Below are positions 1 through 7,187 of a stretch of DNA of 16,009 bases, piece by piece. Position 1 is the first letter of the stretch; each line of letters begins with the position of its first letter. The notes beneath the pieces are model-generated. The model saw only the letters and a list, made by a program, of their open reading frames with translations, did no database searches and was not told where the DNA came from. The position numbers were made by a program, and so were the translations under genes. The stretch is taken from assembly GCA_966112985.1 (NCBI GenBank), contig CBHWET010000070.1, positions 1 through 16,009 on the forward strand, written 5' to 3'. Origin of the DNA: CBHWET01 sp966112985. Lineage in GTDB: Bacteria; Verrucomicrobiota; Verrucomicrobiia; Limisphaerales; JACDHS01.

Positions 1-2
1 CT

Positions 3-308
3 ATTTCCATCCCGCGCTGGTTGAAAGTCGCCCGCGACGACATCCGTTGGGACATTGTGCAGGAGAGACACGGCAACGACGACCTCACACGCCAGGGAGT
101 GAAAGCAAGCGGCAACGAACTCGAACGCCTCGAATTCCTCCGCCGCATCGACTGCGCCACGCAACAAGCCCGCTCCGAAGGTCTAAAAGGCGAACCAATG
201 CGCCGCCGCATCGAAGAACTGTCCGGCGCCACCCCGTTCACCGATAAACGCGTTCACCTCCGCTGGCAAAACGAGATCAAGAAACTGAAAGAGAAGCGCG
301 CGTTGTAA
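3..308 (+). CDS. Unrecognised protein, C-terminal fragment
   Basis: The reading frame is open from the window edge to a TAA at 306-308 and has no stop upstream, so this is the 3' end of a longer gene whose start lies outside the window; a TTG at 21 is an unlikely true start. About 101 residues are visible. They are strongly charged, rich in Arg, Glu and Lys, with a run of probable helices (ELERLEFLRRID, RRRIEELSG, WQNEIKKLKEKRAL at the very end). There is no signal peptide, membrane segment or catalytic motif that I recognise, so no function is offered. The amphipathic, charged tail would suit a cytoplasmic or nucleic-acid-associated protein, but that is only a guess. No terminator hairpin with a T-run follows it; the repeat element begins about 70 bases downstream. 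Confidence 0.6.
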   Translation: MSIPRWLKVARDDIRWDIVQERHGNDDLTRQGVKASGNELERLEFLRRIDCATQQARSEGLKGEPMRRRIEELSGATPFTDKRVHLRWQNEIKKLKEKRAL

Positions 309-377
309 CCGATTCTCTAAAACATTCTGCAACGCAGGTTAATTTCAGTGCCGTAGGCACGCCGCGAGGATAGCCCC

Positions 378-389
378 GGCTTTTCAAGC
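378..389 (+). repeat. Left 12-bp direct repeat flanking MITE-like element
   Basis: GGCTTTTCAAGC occurs here and again, identically, at 656-667. The two copies lie directly outside the terminal inverted repeats of the element at 391-655, one base away on the left and abutting on the right. That is the arrangement expected of a target-site duplication. The repeat also contains a small palindrome of its own (GCTT and AAGC), so part of the match could reflect a sequence-specific target rather than duplication. Confidence 0.6.
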
Positions 390-390
390 G

Positions 391-655
391 TTGTCATTAC
401 CCACATCTTCTTCGACCGAATCCCAAAGGGATTCCGCCCCGAAGCCCAAGGTTGTCCCGTCTGCGGGACTACCTTGGGAAAAGGCGATAGATCATACAAC
501 CCTGAAAGTGGTTGCGTCATCGAACAAACCACACAGATGGACGCAACCACGTTGTGGTTGATAAATAAACCATTCTTTGACCCAAGGTAGGCTGCGCCAA
601 CCTTGGGCTTTGGGACGAAACGCCGTTGGCGTTATCCACTTGTGGGTAATGACAA
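391..655. mobile_element. MITE-like non-autonomous element with nested hairpins
   Basis: This gene-free segment is bounded by a perfect 15-bp inverted repeat: TTGTCATTACCCACA at 391-405 and its reverse complement at 641-655. Inside are several strong hairpins: AATCCC/GGGATT (419-433); CCCAAGGT plus GTCCCG pairing with CGGGAC plus ACCTTGGG (445-478); GTGGTTGCGTC/GACGCAACCAC, an 11-bp stem (508-518 with 540-550); CAACCAC/GTGGTTG (544-560); CCCAAGGT with GGC pairing GCC and ACCTTGGG (581-607); AACGCC/GGCGTT (619-633). No open frame in it resembles a transposase, so it would need a protein supplied from elsewhere. The flanking 12-bp direct repeats support mobility. An alternative is a structured RNA or an extragenic palindromic cluster that never moved; both ends matching so well favours a mobile element. 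Confidence 0.6.
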
Positions 656-667
656 GGCTTTTCAAGC
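656..667 (+). repeat. Right 12-bp direct repeat flanking MITE-like element
   Basis: Second copy of GGCTTTTCAAGC, identical to 378-389, starting on the base after the right terminal inverted repeat. Its TTTTCAA also pairs with TTGAAAA at 673-679 to form a small hairpin just outside the element. Confidence 0.6.
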
Positions 668-799
668 CGGGGTTGAAAAACCACATGAATCTATCATTCT
701 GCCGCAGGCGCGAGCGGAGCGAGCTTCACCTTGTGTAAATAATGTCCACGCTTTACCTCGGCCGATTGTTGCATCCATTTAACAACCTTCACGCCGCAT

Positions 800-1243
800 T
801 CATTTCCGCGACTGGCGGCCAAGAAGATCAAACGTCTCCGCAGTCCCTTCGGGAATGGAAGGCGAGAATTGTTGGTTGATCTCCTTCCAGAAGAAGTTCA
901 GGAGAATCGCCCGGATACAGATGTCTTCGGTCGAGGGGTAAACTTTTCGTCGCCGGTAACCGGGCAGTAGTTTCTTTTCGATGAAGTTGAATTGGCTCTT
1001 CGGAAGCTGCGCCACCACAGTGTATTCCCGAATCAAAAGCTGCATCAGTACGATATCTTTGGGCCTCGGCGCAAACTCAGTTCTCTGGTCAAAATCGGGG
1101 TCGACCTTGTACACCTCTTGTTCCCCCAGATGGTCATACCACGTGCTGTAACCACCTTCGTAAAGGTTCACACTGAAAAACCGTTCGCCGAATACGAAAG
1201 TCGCACAGAAAAGGTGTTTTTTACCAATGCCGAAAGGATACAT
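800..1243 (-). CDS. Orphan hypothetical protein, 147 residues
   Basis: The ATG at 1243-1241 is the first possible start, because an in-frame TAA lies only 12 bases upstream of it; AGG sits a few bases before it as a weak ribosome site. The protein is rich in aromatic residues (for example GGYSTWYDHLGEQEVYK near residues 30-46) and has mixed, globular-looking composition with no signal peptide or membrane helix, ending in a basic GRQSRK tail. I recognise no family. It is transcribed divergently from the secreted Ig-like gene at 1474, with a 230-bp gap between them. Its frame is plausible as a real gene because no better frame overlaps it, but length and composition alone do not prove expression. 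It could be cargo next to the mobile element at 391-655. Confidence 0.5.
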   Translation of the reverse strand: MYPFGIGKKHLFCATFVFGERFFSVNLYEGGYSTWYDHLGEQEVYKVDPDFDQRTEFAPRPKDIVLMQLLIREYTVVAQLPKSQFNFIEKKLLPGYRRRKVYPSTEDICIRAILLNFFWKEINQQFSPSIPEGTAETFDLLGRQSRK

Positions 1244-1473
1244 AAGACCTGTTTAAATCGGAGCGACGGTAGCGGAACCATGAGCGCTGAGTCGACTTAA
1301 ACTTGAATTTTCCAGACAGGCGTCGCCGCTTCCCAGCACATGCCAACCGCACCGACAATGAATATCGAAATCGCGTTCCGCCGTGGAACGATCGGTCTTT
1401 TGCAGTTGCGTTTACCACAGAGATCACTGAACGATTCGCGCTGAAAGAAGCAAAACACAATTGGGGCATGAAT

Positions 1474-2037
1474 ATGAGCGTCCGTCACGTGTTCATTTTA
1501 CTCGTCGTCTGCGTCTGCGTAACGGGAAACACCGAACCGTCTAAATTCATCACGGTGAATGACTACGCGACAAAAACGGAATCATTGCCGGCGAAAGATG
1601 ATCCGACCGGTAATTGGGGCAGTATCATCGAAGGAGTACAACTGTCGATCCGTTTCACAAATCAGGTCTACAGAGTGGGTGAGCCCTGCATCGCGACAAT
1701 TTTGTGGCGCAACACGACGAACCATACGGTCGCATTTTGCTATTCATCAGCTCGTCCTGAATACTTCGAGTTCTCTGTGACTGACGAAAAAGGGACGGTC
1801 CTCAAGAGCAAATCCGATCGTGAACGATCACTTTGGGAGCCTCAGACCGGAAGGTCGTCGAGCCGTGCAGTTGAACCTCACTCGCAAATGAAGTTCAATA
1901 TTGATTTAGACAAGTTCTTTGCGTTTAAGCCTGGCAAGTATCGCATCGCCGCTAGGTACCGGTTTACCAATCAGTCTGGCTCCTCTGCTGAAACGACCAT
2001 TCGCCTTGAGGATCAAAAAGCGAAAACATCGCCATAA
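1474..2037 (+). CDS. Secreted Ig-like (BsuPI-like) domain protein
   Basis: The frame is open from 1303, but the best start is the ATG at 1474: a GGGG at 1463-1466 lies seven bases before it, and the protein then begins with a clear export signal (MSVRHVFILLVVCVCVTG). ATG 1468 is the alternative. The 187-residue product has a linker of about 30 residues and then one beta-rich domain, roughly residues 53-182, with the pattern 'VQLSIRFTNQVYRVGEP ... ILWRN' followed by 'AVEPHSQMKFNIDL' and 'KPGKYRIAARYRF'. This order (relative strength, framing of an unpaired ligand, 'pGkYri') resembles the BsuPI-type intracellular proteinase inhibitor fold and other Ig-like bacterial domains. Location is probably periplasmic; two cysteines in the signal region lack a proper lipobox. 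The binding partner is unknown. The start of the next gene unit lies 58 bases downstream. Confidence 0.65.
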   Translation: MSVRHVFILLVVCVCVTGNTEPSKFITVNDYATKTESLPAKDDPTGNWGSIIEGVQLSIRFTNQVYRVGEPCIATILWRNTTNHTVAFCYSSARPEYFEFSVTDEKGTVLKSKSDRERSLWEPQTGRSSSRAVEPHSQMKFNIDLDKFFAFKPGKYRIAARYRFTNQSGSSAETTIRLEDQKAKTSP

Positions 2038-2095
2038 CGGCGACGGATCTCAACAGGCGCGAGATGTTGTGTAAATAATAAGGACTGACACCTTT

Positions 2096-2251
2096 ATGGC
2101 GCTCATAGAATTGAGTCATTTGCAAAGACGACAATCGTTTGTTTACACAGGTTTTTGCATATCGCTTATCATCGCCTCGGCTTTAATCGCGATCAGGAAC
2201 TCGATTCACCGCTGTAGATTTAAGGTAAAGAAAGGTGTTTTTGACCTATGA
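2096..2251 (+). CDS. Small single-pass membrane peptide, 51 residues
   Basis: An ATG at 2096 opens a 51-codon frame that ends in the TGA at 2249-2251, overlapping the ATG of the large downstream gene by four bases (ATGA). That overlap is typical of translational coupling. AAGGA at 2080-2084 lies 11 bases before the start, a slightly long spacing. Residues 1-14 are polar (with R11, R12), residues 15-33 form one hydrophobic stretch (FVYTGFCISLIIASALIAI) fit for a membrane helix, and residues 34-46 carry six basic residues, predicting a cytoplasmic C-terminus. I know no family for it. The idea that it is a membrane partner of the nuclease-like protein is inference from the overlap. Against it: the start lies in a stretch sharing 13 bases with 731-743, possibly a dispersed repeat, and it is short. 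Confidence 0.45.
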   Translation: MALIELSHLQRRQSFVYTGFCISLIIASALIAIRNSIHRCRFKVKKGVFDL

Positions 2252-5200
2252 ACGTTCCACTCGCAGAACTGGAAACGATGCACAGCGGTCTCGTTAAGGC
2301 TTTCCGGAAGTATAATTACAATTCGATTGGGCCATTAGTAGCAGCGATGTTTACCTTCCCCAACCTGCACGCAAACACTTTGCGTTTGGATGCGTTGGCG
2401 CATATCGCACGTTTGAATTGCACAGGGGATCTCTCGGCAAACCACGACGCATTTGCCAAAATTCTGAATAGACACTTCAGTGCTTCGCCACTATGTCCGA
2501 TGGAAGACCCCGTAGAAGACGCCTTCATTGGCAATGTCGCCACGAAATTCGGGAACTTCCGCGTTTTCCGCGGCATTGAAGAGTCGGGTGATTTTTGGCT
2601 AGAACGAGCTTTACGCCCGATTCCCGACGAAATTCCTGGGCCACTTGAGCAAACTATAAAGGAATTGCGCGCACTTCTTACCATCAGTGACGGAGTTGCA
2701 AGTCGTCTTCACCTGCCGCGCTATTTTCCTGGGGGTGGGCAGCGTGGAAAGCGATTCGTCGTGCCTCGTTGGCGGGATGTAAACGAACATGTTGATGCGC
2801 TCTGTTTTACTCAAAAAGACCTTCAGGAACTCGGTCTCGACGAAGGGCTATTACAGCCTTTTCTTTTTCAAGATGACTTCCGTGCAGAGCTTAGGCGGGA
2901 GCGGCTCGGCCATACGCATTTGGATCGTTATCCATTATGCAAAATTAACGACAAATTTGTGCTTGTTGCTCCCCATTTGGTCGTTCCGTGTGCGGTTCGC
3001 TTTTTTCTAGAACGTCTGAATGCAACTGGATTCTTGGGATTCTTCGGGATGTTGCTTCATCCCGATCAAGTAAACGAATGGTTTGGAACTTTACATAATG
3101 GTCTCGGGTTCACGCCCCTGGATATAGCATTGCCACCACCTCCTCAGAAAATGCCGATGATTTATCAGACGGTAATGAGGTTTGACATTGGCAAATTTGC
3201 CCACGTCGTTCTGATTGATGGAAATATTGAAGCCAATATTGACGATTACCACGGCTTTGACGAATTCACACAAACAGAAGAAGACGTTTTCGCCGAACAC
3301 ATGGAGCAATGTGCGAAAATCCTGCGCAGCCAACCGGATTTCAGCGGTGGTATGACGCTGGTTACGCGTGGGGGTGTAGGTGGCCGCGGTTTAGTCGTAA
3401 AGTTACAACAATTGGGTCGCGATTGGGCCGTTCATTTCGCGTCACTTAGTGATTGGCAAACCCTAGCTCGTAGCGAAGATATGTCCGCCCTGCGTTTGTG
3501 GCGTATGTGGCAGCATTTACAGCGAGCCAAGTTGCACGGCTTGGAAGTTATCAACAATAATGGTCTTCTAAATCTATTCGCTGCGTGGCGTGACAGCGAC
3601 TGGCGCTTTATCCGACGAGAGATGCCTTTAAGTAGCCCTCATAAATGCCTGCTTCTCGAAATCGACTTTGTGCGCAAAGTACGAGACGAGATTTCACAAG
3701 CATACGATCAACACTCATACCCCTCGCACGATAACACTCGTTGGTTGCACCTCCAGAGAAGAACGGCAAAAGCACACTATACGGAGGACAAAACCGCACC
3801 GATGTATGTAGCTGAAGATGAGATGAAAAGCGGCGTATTACTAGGCGTAATTCGACGCACTCAGAATTGGTGGGTTGCCTGCAAAACGAGAGGGCAAAAC
3901 AGCGAACAGCGAAGCGTCGTTTTCAAACTTTGGGACTGTTTGTTGAATTGGATGAATCGTGCGACGCCCGTTATAGAGCGACTAATTGGGCCATCGTTAC
4001 CAACAAATTCGATCTGGGTTGAGTTGGAAGTTCTCGACCTAGAACAATGGGCCGACCAGGACATATCGCCGGTTTGTACGCAGAATATATTTCCATTCGG
4101 CGGAGTTAATACCGAACACCAAGCAATACTTATTCGGTTACCGGGGGCTTACCGGAAGGAGTTCCAAATGCCGGAGAATTCTGCCGAAGTAAAGCTGGTG
4201 AGCGCGGTGATTGCAGGATTGGAGCAATTAATTGGAACAAAGCTCAGCGCTGAAATGCGATTGCGTTTGCTCGACGAAATTTTTCCGAGTCTAGACGCGC
4301 GTTTCTTTCACGTTATCAAGACCGACAATCTGTCACACATTCTGAGTAACGACGGCGGTTCGCGGCGCACGTTCATTCCAGAAGAAGAACATGCGCAGAG
4401 CTTGATAGGTCTTGCTGGCCTGATTGGCGAGATTCCAGCCGATGGGCGAATTCGAGGAACACCATCCTGTTTGGATTACTTGAAAGCGGCGGCAGATAAA
4501 CTTTGGGAGCAGATCGAGTTCAGTTTGCGCCGCTTCGAACGACGCTCCGTGATAAACGCCTGTCTAAACGCGTTAGCGGCTTTAGAGCGTGATGGAGAGC
4601 ACTGGAACATGACGGCTCGATCACAACTTGCTCTTCACAACGACGAAAACGAGGTGCTGCAAGTCGCTGAACAGAGGCGTGGAAAAAGGGACGCAGCCAT
4701 CCTTACAAATCGATTGTTAATCGAAACAGCTATGTACGCCTGCAACGAAGGCTCGCGACCGTTGACGAGGAGCGACCACCTCGAACTGCTTGCGCACATG
4801 CATAATTTAGTTTCCACCGCAAATCATCGCGACGCAATTTCGGAGGGTTTCATGAAACCTGAAGTTCGAGTGTTTCCGAACGGCGAATTAGACGTTGATG
4901 ACCACTTCTATGTATCGGTAATGCTCCCGTACATTAGAGCGAAGTTTGCTGACAGTTTCCACGCATGGGCGAAACACTACGAAAAATGGTTTTCCGGCTA
5001 TGAATCGGAGAGCAGTAACGCCGGGTCAAAGCTACTTGACCGGCTTGAACAGCCGTTCCTCAAAGAGTTTGGCATCACCATTGATCAGTTGGTCAGCATC
5101 CCCAGACATTTCGGCAGAATTGCCTTGCAAAGGAAAAAGTTAGTTTTGGAGTTCGATGATAGGTCGTTAAGAGAGACCTTAATTACTGAATACAGCGTTT

Positions 5201-5973
5201 CCGAAGCTACTCTTGATCGTTATTTAGGTCGATTTTCTCTGTTTCCGCGCAGCTCGTGGAATAAGGATTTGCCAGCCGGCGTTAAAGAGCATGACGTATT
5301 CCCGTGGCGATTTCGGCGGCGTTTATCCCTTCTCATGCGTCCTCTCATTCAACTCAATTGCGGGCCAACCAAGCAGTGGGCAATTTTTCCTCCTGCTTTA
5401 GAAGCTTCGGCAATGTATCTTTTAGGTAATTTGGCAGAATCAGCTTTTCCGGCCGAACACTTTCAGAGTCAAGAAATGAGAGCGTTTTGTGGCGACCAAG
5501 CGAATCGACAAGGACATTCGTTTAACGAAGAAGTAAGTGATGTTTTTAAAAAGTACGGATTTTCCGTTGCTTCAGAAGTTCTCATGAAAAAGATCGGCGT
5601 ACCTGAATCGCTGGGCGATTTGGGCGACGTTGACGTCCTTGCCTGGCGGACGGATATATCCGCTGTGTTCGTAATTGAATGCAAACATCTTCGTGACGCT
5701 ACGAGCGTTCGAGACGTTGTTGACCGTTTAAAAGAATACCGGGGTGAACTCGGTGATTCGCTTGGCAAGCATTTACGCCGTGTGAATTGGCTGAAACAGA
5801 ATCAGGAGAAGCTCAGAAGCTACGTCAAAGATTTACCGCCGCGGTTCGAGATCAAGTCGTTATTGGTAACAAGTGATCTCGTGCCGATGCAATTTTTTTC
5901 GGATTCCCCGTTAAAACCCCACGATGTTGTCCCCATCGATTCTTTGCCGCAGTACTTCAAACAAAATATTTGA
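2248..5973 (+). CDS. 1241-residue protein with C-terminal PD-(D/E)XK nuclease-like domain
   Basis: This is the largest gene in the window. The start ATG at 2248 overlaps the stop of the small membrane-peptide frame, and AAAGG at 2231-2235 could serve as a ribosome site. The first ~1080 residues match no domain I recognise: mixed, mostly helical-looking, many Trp and Arg, no signal peptide, no membrane helix, no Walker A or helicase motifs. The last ~150 residues look like a restriction-endonuclease fold: helix FNEEVSDVFKKYGF (1092-1105, with E1094/E1095), then G1126-D-V-D1129, then a beta strand ending in VIECK (E1144, K1146), then a helix (VRDVVDRLKEYRGE). D1129, E1144 and K1146 fit the PD-(D/E)XK triad as in Mrr-like enzymes. 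A predicted role is DNA or RNA cleavage, perhaps anti-phage defence, with the long N-terminus sensing or regulating. Frequent TTA leucine codons and a lower G+C by eye than the gene at 8754 hint at horizontal transfer. Confidence 0.75.
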   Translation: MNVPLAELETMHSGLVKAFRKYNYNSIGPLVAAMFTFPNLHANTLRLDALAHIARLNCTGDLSANHDAFAKILNRHFSASPLCPMEDPVEDAFIGNVATKFGNFRVFRGIEESGDFWLERALRPIPDEIPGPLEQTIKELRALLTISDGVASRLHLPRYFPGGGQRGKRFVVPRWRDVNEHVDALCFTQKDLQELGLDEGLLQPFLFQDDFRAELRRERLGHTHLDRYPLCKINDKFVLVAPHLVVPCAVRFFLERLNATGFLGFFGMLLHPDQVNEWFGTLHNGLGFTPLDIALPPPPQKMPMIYQTVMRFDIGKFAHVVLIDGNIEANIDDYHGFDEFTQTEEDVFAEHMEQCAKILRSQPDFSGGMTLVTRGGVGGRGLVVKLQQLGRDWAVHFASLSDWQTLARSEDMSALRLWRMWQHLQRAKLHGLEVINNNGLLNLFAAWRDSDWRFIRREMPLSSPHKCLLLEIDFVRKVRDEISQAYDQHSYPSHDNTRWLHLQRRTAKAHYTEDKTAPMYVAEDEMKSGVLLGVIRRTQNWWVACKTRGQNSEQRSVVFKLWDCLLNWMNRATPVIERLIGPSLPTNSIWVELEVLDLEQWADQDISPVCTQNIFPFGGVNTEHQAILIRLPGAYRKEFQMPENSAEVKLVSAVIAGLEQLIGTKLSAEMRLRLLDEIFPSLDARFFHVIKTDNLSHILSNDGGSRRTFIPEEEHAQSLIGLAGLIGEIPADGRIRGTPSCLDYLKAAADKLWEQIEFSLRRFERRSVINACLNALAALERDGEHWNMTARSQLALHNDENEVLQVAEQRRGKRDAAILTNRLLIETAMYACNEGSRPLTRSDHLELLAHMHNLVSTANHRDAISEGFMKPEVRVFPNGELDVDDHFYVSVMLPYIRAKFADSFHAWAKHYEKWFSGYESESSNAGSKLLDRLEQPFLKEFGITIDQLVSIPRHFGRIALQRKKLVLEFDDRSLRETLITEYSVSEATLDRYLGRFSLFPRSSWNKDLPAGVKEHDVFPWRFRRRLSLLMRPLIQLNCGPTKQWAIFPPALEASAMYLLGNLAESAFPAEHFQSQEMRAFCGDQANRQGHSFNEEVSDVFKKYGFSVASEVLMKKIGVPESLGDLGDVDVLAWRTDISAVFVIECKHLRDATSVRDVVDRLKEYRGELGDSLGKHLRRVNWLKQNQEKLRSYVKDLPPRFEIKSLLVTSDLVPMQFFSDSPLKPHDVVPIDSLPQYFKQNI

Positions 5974-6121
5974 TACCGACAGAAAGGAGGCGCCGCAGAT
6001 TTCGACAGTGTTGGAATGACCGGGCTCCCGCCGACATGTCCAAATGTTCTTTGTTTGCAGCAACCTTCCGCAGGTGAGCTCTTTCAACGTTTGATGTCGA
6101 ATGACCGACGGTGAGAATGGG

Positions 6122-6138
6122 ACGACTCGGCAAGTCGT
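6122..6138. repeat. Short hairpin upstream of the 42-bp array
   Basis: ACGACT (6122-6127) and AGTCGT (6133-6138) form a 6-bp stem with a 5-base loop, followed by only a weak T content, so it is not a convincing terminator for the large gene ending at 5973. The surrounding 5974-6190 holds no gene that I can support. An AGGAGG near 5983 has no suitably spaced start codon after it. Confidence 0.35.
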
Positions 6139-6190
6139 TCCTACCTGTATTCGGTGCGGCAGGGCTGAGATTGGGTGCCGAAGGACACAA

Positions 6191-6655
6191 AAACCCCGGC
6201 TGACCTCGATTTTTCGTGCCCCGGAAAGGACCTCAACCGCGGTTGACGTCGAATTCCGGGGTCTGGAAATTAAAACTTCTCGAGGAAGTAAGCTTTTTCC
6301 CCCTCCCGACAACTCGACTTCCTGCGTCAGTAGAGATTTTCGGAGCCCGGAAATGTTTACTTCCTCGGTTGGGACGAGTTTCCGGGGTCCCGGAAAGTCT
6401 ACTTCCTGAGGAAGTAAGGTCGCCGAGGGTCCGCCGAACTCAACTTCCTTGGTTGGGACGGTTTTTGGGAGCCCCGGAGACCGCACTTCCATGGTTGCGA
6501 CGAGTTTCAAGGGTCCGGAAATGTCGACTTCCCTGGTTGGGACGAATTTTCGGGGTCGGAAAAAGGACGTCAACCGCAGTTGAGGCGGTTTTCGGCTGAG
6601 GGAAAATCGGCGTCAACCGCGGGAAGTGTTTTTGGCGGAGGTTGATTATCAGCAG
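6191..6655. repeat. Array of about eleven 42-43-bp units with palindromic cores
   Basis: Core sequences begin at 6191 (degenerate), 6233, 6275, 6317, 6359, 6401, 6443, 6485, 6527, 6570 and 6613. The steps are exactly 42 bp through 6527 and then 43. Each core pairs a left half, ACTTCC or TCAACC, with a right half, GGAAGT or GGTTGA/GGTTGG, so some are full palindromes (TCAACCGCGGTTGA at 6233) and others hybrids. The rest of the unit reads roughly GGGACGAGTTT then CCGGGG then CCCGGAAA, which is itself a hairpin in the best copy: TTTCCGGG at 6379-6386 and CCCGGAAA at 6389-6396. No unit-to-unit unique spacers exist, so this is not CRISPR. Forty-two base pairs equals four helical turns, so cores would face the same side of the helix; a protein-binding or nucleoid-organising role is possible but unproven. 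A decayed minisatellite is the alternative. Confidence 0.85.
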
Positions 6656-6755
6656 TTTAGGATGGATCTCTGATCTCGAGGCGGTGGGAGCGGTTTTGAC
6701 CCGCAAGGCGAAAGTGAACTTTCATGCCAGTGCGAAGTGGGCGGGACCGACGGAA

Positions 6756-6916
6756 AAGCACCAAGGTCCAACATCCAAGCTCCAGAGAAATTCCAAACTT
6801 CAAATTTCAAAGGACGTTACCGCATGGCCGCTTTTACGACAGCAGGTCCCGCAATCGGTTTGGAGGTTTGGTCATTGATGTTTCTCTGGAGCTTGGACGC
6901 TTGGGGTTTGGTGCTT
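6756..6916. repeat. ~160-bp palindromic interspersed element, copy 1
   Basis: Both ends read AAGCACCAA going inward (left end at 6756; right end, on the other strand, at 6916). Within the arms, TCCAAGCTCCAGAGAAA at 6774-6790 is perfectly repeated in inverted orientation at 6881-6897. The arms are about 50 bases long and imperfect; the middle contains GTTACC and ATGGCC. There is no coding capacity. It is closely related to copy 2 at 7028-7187 in arms, centre and length, which makes it a member of a dispersed family. It may be non-autonomous and mobile; no clear target duplication was seen. Confidence 0.7.
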
Positions 6917-6972
6917 AAGTCGTTTTGCCAGCTCAAAGTTCCAGGAGTTCAAGGTTCAAAGTCCCGAATTTA

Positions 6973-7012
6973 GTTTGAAGTTTGAGGCGGCGGAGCCGCG
7001 TTTGAAGTTTGA
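6973..7012. repeat. Direct repeat pair around a small GC hairpin
   Basis: GTTTGAAGTTTGA occurs at 6973-6985 and again at 7000-7012. Between them lies the hairpin GCGGC-GGA-GCCGC (6987-6999). It fills the gap between the two palindromic elements and has no coding potential. Confidence 0.6.
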
Positions 7013-7027
7013 AGTTAACGCAAGAGG

Positions 7028-7187
7028 AAGCTCCAAGCGTCCAACCTCCAAGCTTCAGAGAAATTCCAAACTACAAATCTCAAAGACCGTTACCAAATGG
7101 CCACTGGCGACGGCATGTCCGGGCCGTCGGTTTGGAGGCTGGTGCTTGATGTTTCTCTGGAGCTTGGACGGTTGGAGTTTGGTGCTT
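7028..7187. repeat. ~160-bp palindromic interspersed element, copy 2
   Basis: Same family as 6756-6916. The left arm has TCCAAGCTTCAGAGAAA at 7047-7063; the right arm has its reverse complement with one mismatch at 7152-7168. The ends are AAGCTCCAA on the left and, read inward on the other strand, AAGCACCAA on the right. The centre shares GTTACC and ATGGCC with copy 1. The substitutions between the copies suggest independent insertions or an old duplication rather than a recent one. Confidence 0.7.

Noticed and set aside
1303..1473. Upstream extension of the Ig-like gene from TTG 1303
   Set aside because: The extension puts 57 charged residues before an obvious signal peptide; ATG 1474 has a well-spaced GGGG.
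2731..2754. GGGQRGKR in the 1241-residue protein considered as a Walker A motif
   Set aside because: It lacks the Ser/Thr after the Lys, and no Walker B or other ATPase motif follows.
5981..6115. AGGAGG after the nuclease gene with a short frame from ATG 6017
   Set aside because: The spacing is about 28 bases, the frame has only 32 codons, and no feature supports it.
6191..6655. Regular array considered as CRISPR
   Set aside because: The whole 42-bp unit is repeated; there are no unique spacers, and no cas genes are near.
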